Shown piece after piece: positions 60,352-64,000 of a stretch of 64,000 bases of DNA (position 1 is the stretch's first letter; each line of letters starts with the position of its first letter). Below the pieces are notes generated by a model. It searched no databases. It saw only the letters and a program-made list of their open reading frames with translations, and was not told the DNA's origin. The stretch is from positions 62,001 through 126,000 of the forward strand of contig NZ_SLXP01000007.1 of NCBI RefSeq assembly GCF_004343075.1. Reading direction: 5' to 3'. A program made the translations under genes and the position numbers. Origin of the DNA: Rhodovulum marinum. Its GTDB lineage: Bacteria; Pseudomonadota; Alphaproteobacteria; Rhodobacterales; Rhodobacteraceae.

Positions 60352-62037
60352 ATGCCCCATGACGGCCAGGACATGCCCCAAGCCCAGACCCTTCTGCTGC
60401 CCGATCTTCTGGCGCTGACAAAGGCCGCGCTCGCCCCGGTCGAAACCGTGCTGGCCGCCGCCCGGGACGCGCTTGCCGCGCAGGTGACCGAAGACGACCG
60501 CGTCTCGGGCCGCCTGATCGAGGCGCACCAGACCGCCGCCCACGGGCTGGCGTGGCTGGCGACCTATACGCAGGCCCTGCAACAGATGCAGGCCTGGGCC
60601 GAACGGTTGCAATCCGATGGCAAGTTCGGCGAGGTCGAACAGTTGCTGCACCAGATCGCCTTCGGCGAATACCTCTCGCAGATCGCCGGCGGCATCCCGA
60701 TGAGCCAGACCGAGATCGTGCGCCTGCCCGATATCGGCGTGACCCAGGACCAGCAATGCGCGCTGATGACAGACGCGGTGATGACGCTGACCCGCGCGGG
60801 CAACACGCCCGCCGCCCGCGCCCGCCTCGTCCAGCTGATGCAGGAGCAATCCGCCAACGTCACCGTCGGCGCCACCGGCCTGGATGACGAACTGGAAATG
60901 ATCCGCGAACAGTTCCGCCGCTTCTCCGTGGACCGCGTGGAACCCAACGCCCATGAATGGCACCTCAAGGACGAGCTGATCCCGATGGAGATCATCGAGG
61001 AGATGGCCGAACTGGGCGTGTTCGGGCTGACCATCCCCGAGGAATACGGCGGGTTCGGCCTGTCCAAGGCGTCGATGTGCGTCGTGTCCGAGGAACTGTC
61101 GCGCGGGTACATCGGCGTGGGCTCGCTGGGCACGCGCAGCGAAATCGCCGCCGAACTGATCCTCTGCGGCGGCACCGAGGACCAGAAACAGCACTGGCTG
61201 CCGAAACTCGCCAGCGCGGAAATCCTGCCCACCGCCGTCTTCACCGAGCCGAACACCGGCTCCGACCTCGGTTCCTTGCGCACCCGCGCGGTCAAGGTGG
61301 GCGACGATTACGAGGTGACCGGCAACAAGACCTGGATCACCCACGCCGCGCGTACCCACGTGATGACCCTTCTGGCCCGCACCGACCCCGAAACGTCGGA
61401 TTACAAGGGCCTGTCGATGTTCCTGGCCGAAAAGACGCCGGGCACCGACGAGAACCCGTTCCCGACCCCCGGCATGACCGGCGGCGAGATCGAGGTGCTG
61501 GGCTATCGCGGCATGAAGGAATACGAACTCGGCTTCGACAAGTTCAAGGTCAAGGGCGAGAACCTGCTCGGCGGGGTCGAGGGCCAGGGCTTCAAGCAGC
61601 TGATGCAGACCTTCGAATCGGCCCGCATCCAGACCGCCGCGCGCGCGATCGGCGTGGCGCAATCCGCGCTCGACGTGGCGATGCGCTATGCCCAGGACCG
61701 CAAGCAGTTCGGCAAGCCGCTCATCGCCTTCCCGCGCGTCGCGGACAAGCTGGCGATGATGGCGGTGGAAATCATGGTGGCGCGTCAGCTGACCTATTTC
61801 TCGGCCTGGGAAAAGGACAACGATCGCCGCTGCGACCTCGAGGCCGGGATGGCGAAACTTCTGGGCGCCCGCGTCGCCTGGGCCTGCGCCGATAACGGGC
61901 TGCAAATCCACGGCGGCAACGGCTTCGCGCTGGAATACTCGATCAGCCGCATCCTGTGCGACGCGCGCATCCTGAACATCTTCGAGGGGGCCGCCGAGAT
62001 CCAGGCGCAGGTCATCGCCCGCCGCCTGCTGGGCTGA
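60352..62037 (+). CDS. mcd: Acyl-CoA dehydrogenase, probable (2S)-methylsuccinyl-CoA dehydrogenase
   Basis: 561 residues from the ATG at 60352 (AAGGAGA upstream). An N-terminal helical extension of ~170 residues (GLAWLATYTQALQQMQAWAE, FGEYLSQIAGGIPMSQTEIV) precedes the usual acyl-CoA dehydrogenase domains; catalytic Glu is E545 in FEGAAEIQ. This extended form fits Mcd of the ethylmalonyl-CoA pathway for acetate assimilation, which oxidises methylsuccinyl-CoA to mesaconyl-CoA and donates to ETF. Identification is from length and extension; other pathway genes are not in the window. Confidence 0.7.
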   Translation: MPHDGQDMPQAQTLLLPDLLALTKAALAPVETVLAAARDALAAQVTEDDRVSGRLIEAHQTAAHGLAWLATYTQALQQMQAWAERLQSDGKFGEVEQLLHQIAFGEYLSQIAGGIPMSQTEIVRLPDIGVTQDQQCALMTDAVMTLTRAGNTPAARARLVQLMQEQSANVTVGATGLDDELEMIREQFRRFSVDRVEPNAHEWHLKDELIPMEIIEEMAELGVFGLTIPEEYGGFGLSKASMCVVSEELSRGYIGVGSLGTRSEIAAELILCGGTEDQKQHWLPKLASAEILPTAVFTEPNTGSDLGSLRTRAVKVGDDYEVTGNKTWITHAARTHVMTLLARTDPETSDYKGLSMFLAEKTPGTDENPFPTPGMTGGEIEVLGYRGMKEYELGFDKFKVKGENLLGGVEGQGFKQLMQTFESARIQTAARAIGVAQSALDVAMRYAQDRKQFGKPLIAFPRVADKLAMMAVEIMVARQLTYFSAWEKDNDRRCDLEAGMAKLLGARVAWACADNGLQIHGGNGFALEYSISRILCDARILNIFEGAAEIQAQVIARRLLG

Positions 62038-62058
62038 TCCCGTCCACAAGGAACAACA

Positions 62059-62086
62059 GGCCCCGGCCCGCGCGCCGGGGCCTTTT
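62059..62086. terminator. Terminator after the acyl-CoA dehydrogenase gene
   Basis: Stem GGCCCCGGC / GCCGGGGCC with a 6-base loop, followed by TTTT on the plus strand. It lies between the convergent ends of this gene and recO, and may be used by both. Confidence 0.85.
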
Positions 62087-62091
62087 CCTTG

Positions 62092-62820
62092 TCAGCCCAT
62101 CCGCCCCAAAAGCGTCACCAGCCGCGCCCGCGCCCCCGGCAGCGGCTTGTCGCCCAGCGCGGGCGCCAGCCATTTCTCCAGGAAATGCCCCGTCGTGCGC
62201 AGCCCCTCGGCGATTTCCTCGCCCCGCACCGGCCCCTGCCCCAGCAGGCAGGGCGGCAGCGGCAGCAGACGGTCGGCCCACTCCCCCGCCCCTTCGGCGC
62301 TGACCGCGCGGCCCGTTTTCGGCGACACGTAAACCAGATCGTCCCGGTCCCCCGTCACCGCGCAGCGGCTCAGGTCCAGCCCGAACCCCATCTCGTCCAG
62401 CAACGCCAGTTCCCAGCGCAGATAGGCCAGGGGCCAGGCCTCGGCATGGCCCAGCAGGTCCAGCAACGTCACCGACCGGGCATACAGAGCGGGATGCGGC
62501 GCGCGTTCGGGCAGGGAAAAGGACAACAGCGCCGTGATCGCGTTCAGCCCCGCCAGCGCCCGCCCGTCGCCCATCACATGCGCGCTGCGGCTGCGCACCG
62601 GCTCCACCGTATAGCTGCCGATATGATCCTCCAGCCGCGCCTTCCACACCACCGCAAGCTGCGCGCCGGGCTGCAGCACCGGGGCCATCCGCCGCCCCGC
62701 CCCGCCGCGCACCACGCCCATGTGCCGGCCATGGCCGGCGGTGAACAGCTCGACGATGGCCGCGCTTTCGCCATGCGGCCGCACGGACAGAACCGCCCCT
62801 TCGTCGCGCCACTCGATCAT
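62092..62820 (-). CDS. recO: DNA repair protein RecO
   Basis: 242 residues from the ATG at 62820 ([20 protein letters not shown]). An N-terminal OB fold ([20 protein letters not shown]) is followed by a helical domain; the zinc-binding cysteines of some RecO proteins are not conserved here. RecO loads RecA onto SSB-coated DNA with RecF/RecR. Upstream extension of the frame to 63015 crosses the conserved tail repeat and has no start support. It is 53 bp after the DUF1491-like gene. Confidence 0.93.
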   Translation of the reverse strand: MIEWRDEGAVLSVRPHGESAAIVELFTAGHGRHMGVVRGGAGRRMAPVLQPGAQLAVVWKARLEDHIGSYTVEPVRSRSAHVMGDGRALAGLNAITALLSFSLPERAPHPALYARSVTLLDLLGHAEAWPLAYLRWELALLDEMGFGLDLSRCAVTGDRDDLVYVSPKTGRAVSAEGAGEWADRLLPLPPCLLGQGPVRGEEIAEGLRTTGHFLEKWLAPALGDKPLPGARARLVTLLGRMG

Positions 62821-62829
62821 GGCTCCCCG

Positions 62830-62856
62830 CGCATCTTTTTCTTGGTGGAAATACTC
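62830..62856 (-). repeat. Tail of the two-hairpin element, copy 3 (without hairpins)
   Basis: On the minus strand GAGTATTTCCACCAAGAA plus AAAGATGCG, nearly the same as the tails at 2059-2084 and 27125-27152. The hairpins are absent; upstream is unrelated sequence. It ends only 9 bp before the recO start codon, so it is part of the recO leader. Confidence 0.8.
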
Positions 62857-62873
62857 AATCCCGACCCTGGCCG

Positions 62874-63206
62874 TCACGCAAGGCCGGGTTCGTCGAGCAG
62901 GTGGCGCCCATACCGATCCTCGACCTCGATCACCCACAGATCGGGGTCGAACCCGCGCTGGCGCGCGATGGCCGCGTCCACGCCCGCCTCGTCGCCCTCG
63001 GCCAGCACCACCCAAACCCGGTCACCGCTCATCAGGTCGAACGACCGCTGGAACGCCCGCGCCTGCCCGTCCAGCGTGTTCAGCTTGACCAGGACGGCGC
63101 CCGCCGTGTCGTCGCCATGGGCCACGACAAATCCCGGGATCCCGGCCAGCCGCAGCCGCGCCAGATAGGCCTTGACCCAGAACTCGGCGCTCAGGCGGGG
63201 GGACAT
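62874..63206 (-). CDS. DUF1491-like protein, 110 aa
   Basis: 110 residues starting [20 protein letters not shown], then [20 protein letters not shown] and a C-terminal [20 protein letters not shown]. This fits the short alphaproteobacterial DUF1491 family of unknown function as remembered. The chain is soluble. It lies 53 bp upstream of recO on the same strand. Confidence 0.75.
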   Translation of the reverse strand: MSPRLSAEFWVKAYLARLRLAGIPGFVVAHGDDTAGAVLVKLNTLDGQARAFQRSFDLMSGDRVWVVLAEGDEAGVDAAIARQRGFDPDLWVIEVEDRYGRHLLDEPGLA

Positions 63207-63275
63207 GTTGCCCTCTGGCCCTTGCCGCGGGATGCGCTAGGTTGCCCGAAACCAGACCAAGGACACGACCCGCCC

Positions 63276-63506
63276 ATGCCCGCGCTTCCGCCGTATTCGA
63301 AACCGATCATCGCCGCCGCCATCGTGCTCGACATCCTGGTGTTCGGGCTGGGGGCCCGCGCCTTCATCCTGCAATTGCTGATGATGATCGCCAACCTCGC
63401 GGTTTGCCTCGTCCTTTACTGGGCGCTTCTCGGCCATTTCACCACGCCGCCGGGCGATGCCGAGGATCAATCCCCCTCGCGGAAATCCAGCCCCATCTCG
63501 GAATAA
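63276..63506 (+). CDS. Small hypothetical membrane protein, 76 aa
   Basis: From the ATG at 63276: two hydrophobic segments (IIAAAIVLDILVFGLGARAF; LLMMIANLAVCLVLYWALLG) and a short polar tail. The ribosome-binding site (AAGGA) is rather far, about 13 bp. Its last 40 bp overlap the 3' end of era on the other strand. The hydrophobic pattern and absence of another gene in this gap favour it, but expression is uncertain. Confidence 0.5.
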   Translation: MPALPPYSKPIIAAAIVLDILVFGLGARAFILQLLMMIANLAVCLVLYWALLGHFTTPPGDAEDQSPSRKSSPISE

Positions 63507-64000
63507 CGCTCGGCCTCGTCCAGCCAGCCGGGCCGCACCTTGACCGTCAGGAACAGGTGAACGGGCCGGTCCAGGAACTCGGCGATCTCGGCGCGGGCGG
63601 CCTGGTTCACCGCCTTGATCGTCTCGCCCTTGTGGCCCAGCACGATGCCCTTGTGGCCGTCGCGCGCGACATAGACCACCTGGTCGATCCGCGTCGACCC
63701 GTCCTTGCGGTCCTCCCAGTTCTCGGTCTCGACCGTCAGCTGGTAGGGCAGTTCCTGGTGCAGCCGCAGCGTCAGCTTTTCGCGGGTCATCTCGGCGGCG
63801 ATCATCCGCATCGGCAGATCGGCGATCTGGTCCTCGGGATACAGCCACGGCCCCTCGGGCAGGGTCTCGGCCAGCCAGCGGCGCAGATCGTCCACGCCAT
63901 GGCCCCGTTCGGCCGAGATCATGAAGGTTTTCGCGAACGGATAGGCCTCGTTCAGGTCCGCCGACAGCGCCAACAGCGCCTCGGCCTTGACCCGGTCGAT
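63467..64000 (-). CDS. era: GTPase Era (N-terminal part beyond window)
   Basis: Only the C-terminal ~177 codons are in the window. The end of the GTPase domain (FMISAERGHGVDDLRRWLAE) is followed by the linker EDQIADLPMRMIAAEMTREK and the KH domain with GHKGIVLGHKGETIKAVNQA. Era binds the 3' end of 16S rRNA and is needed for 30S maturation. The pairing with recO downstream is common in alphaproteobacteria (rnc-era-recO). Confidence 0.95.
   Translation of the reverse strand: MDRVKAEALLALSADLNEAYPFAKTFMISAERGHGVDDLRRWLAETLPEGPWLYPEDQIADLPMRMIAAEMTREKLTLRLHQELPYQLTVETENWEDRKDGSTRIDQVVYVARDGHKGIVLGHKGETIKAVNQAARAEIAEFLDRPVHLFLTVKVRPGWLDEAERYSEMGLDFREGD

Noticed and set aside
62821-63015. N-terminal extension of recO
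   Set aside because: It translates the conserved tail repeat and overlaps the DUF1491-like gene; the family N-terminus fits the ATG at 62820.

Overview
The window is high-GC alphaproteobacterial DNA, most likely from the order Rhodobacterales (Roseobacter/Rhodobacter group). This is judged from several features: the adk position between secY and rpsM, a luxR-luxI pair beside crcB/rluC/rarA, the pckA-chvI-chvG-hprK-rapZ-PTS cluster, a short HPr kinase, and an acyl-CoA dehydrogenase resembling (2S)-methylsuccinyl-CoA dehydrogenase. No IS element, prophage, CRISPR array or rRNA gene was seen. The taxonomic placement is inference; gene order and protein motifs are read from the sequence.

Layout. 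Positions 1-6260 (minus strand) hold a HAD phosphatase cut by the window edge, rluC, crcB, rarA, a periplasmic Do-type protease, and a luxI/luxR quorum-sensing pair. Positions 6575-40057 form one very long minus-strand information-processing block. In transcription order it contains tRNA-Trp, a small membrane protein, secE, nusG, rplK, rplA, rplJ, rplL, rpoB, rpoC, an EamA transporter, rpsL, rpsG, fusA, tuf, then the S10 genes rpsJ to rpsQ, the spc genes rplN to secY-adk, and the alpha genes rpsM-rpsK-rpoA-rplQ. A second tuf copy, identical as far as can be read, lies at 42224-43399. Positions 40156-47411 also carry a methyltransferase, an unknown membrane protein, a lipoprotein, parC and a short-chain dehydrogenase. 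Positions 47490-51922 hold a cobalamin adenosyltransferase, etfB-etfA, a DUF6473-like gene and a 3-hydroxybutyryl-CoA dehydrogenase. Positions 51984-57399 (minus) carry an acyltransferase and the regulatory PTS / ChvG-ChvI cluster, with pckA divergent from it. The end of the window has a TauE/SafE permease, the methylsuccinyl-CoA dehydrogenase candidate, recO, a DUF1491-like gene, a small membrane protein and the 3' part of era.

How the parts fit. The central block supplies ribosome, RNA polymerase, elongation factors and Sec translocon. It is not one simple operon. Terminator-like hairpins, GTAGGGTGGGT palindromes and good -35/-10 pairs (TTGxxx-N17-TATxxx) divide it after rplP and after rpmD, and a strong promoter stands before rpsL. 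The right-hand third is carbon and redox control: ETF and 3-hydroxyacyl-CoA dehydrogenase, adenosylcobalamin supply, a probable ethylmalonyl-CoA pathway dehydrogenase, and PEP carboxykinase beside an HPr/EIIA/HPr-kinase phosphorelay and the ChvG-ChvI two-component system. pckA has two identical 15-bp sites resembling the CceR/PckR operator.

The most unusual signals are non-coding. One is a two-hairpin element at 2059-2147 and 27125-27212 whose stem arms differ by compensatory changes, ending in a conserved tail that recurs alone at 62830-62856. Another is the family of palindromes placed just after ribosomal and RNA polymerase genes. Several hairpin clusters in ribosomal intergenic spacers may be regulatory leaders or processing sites.
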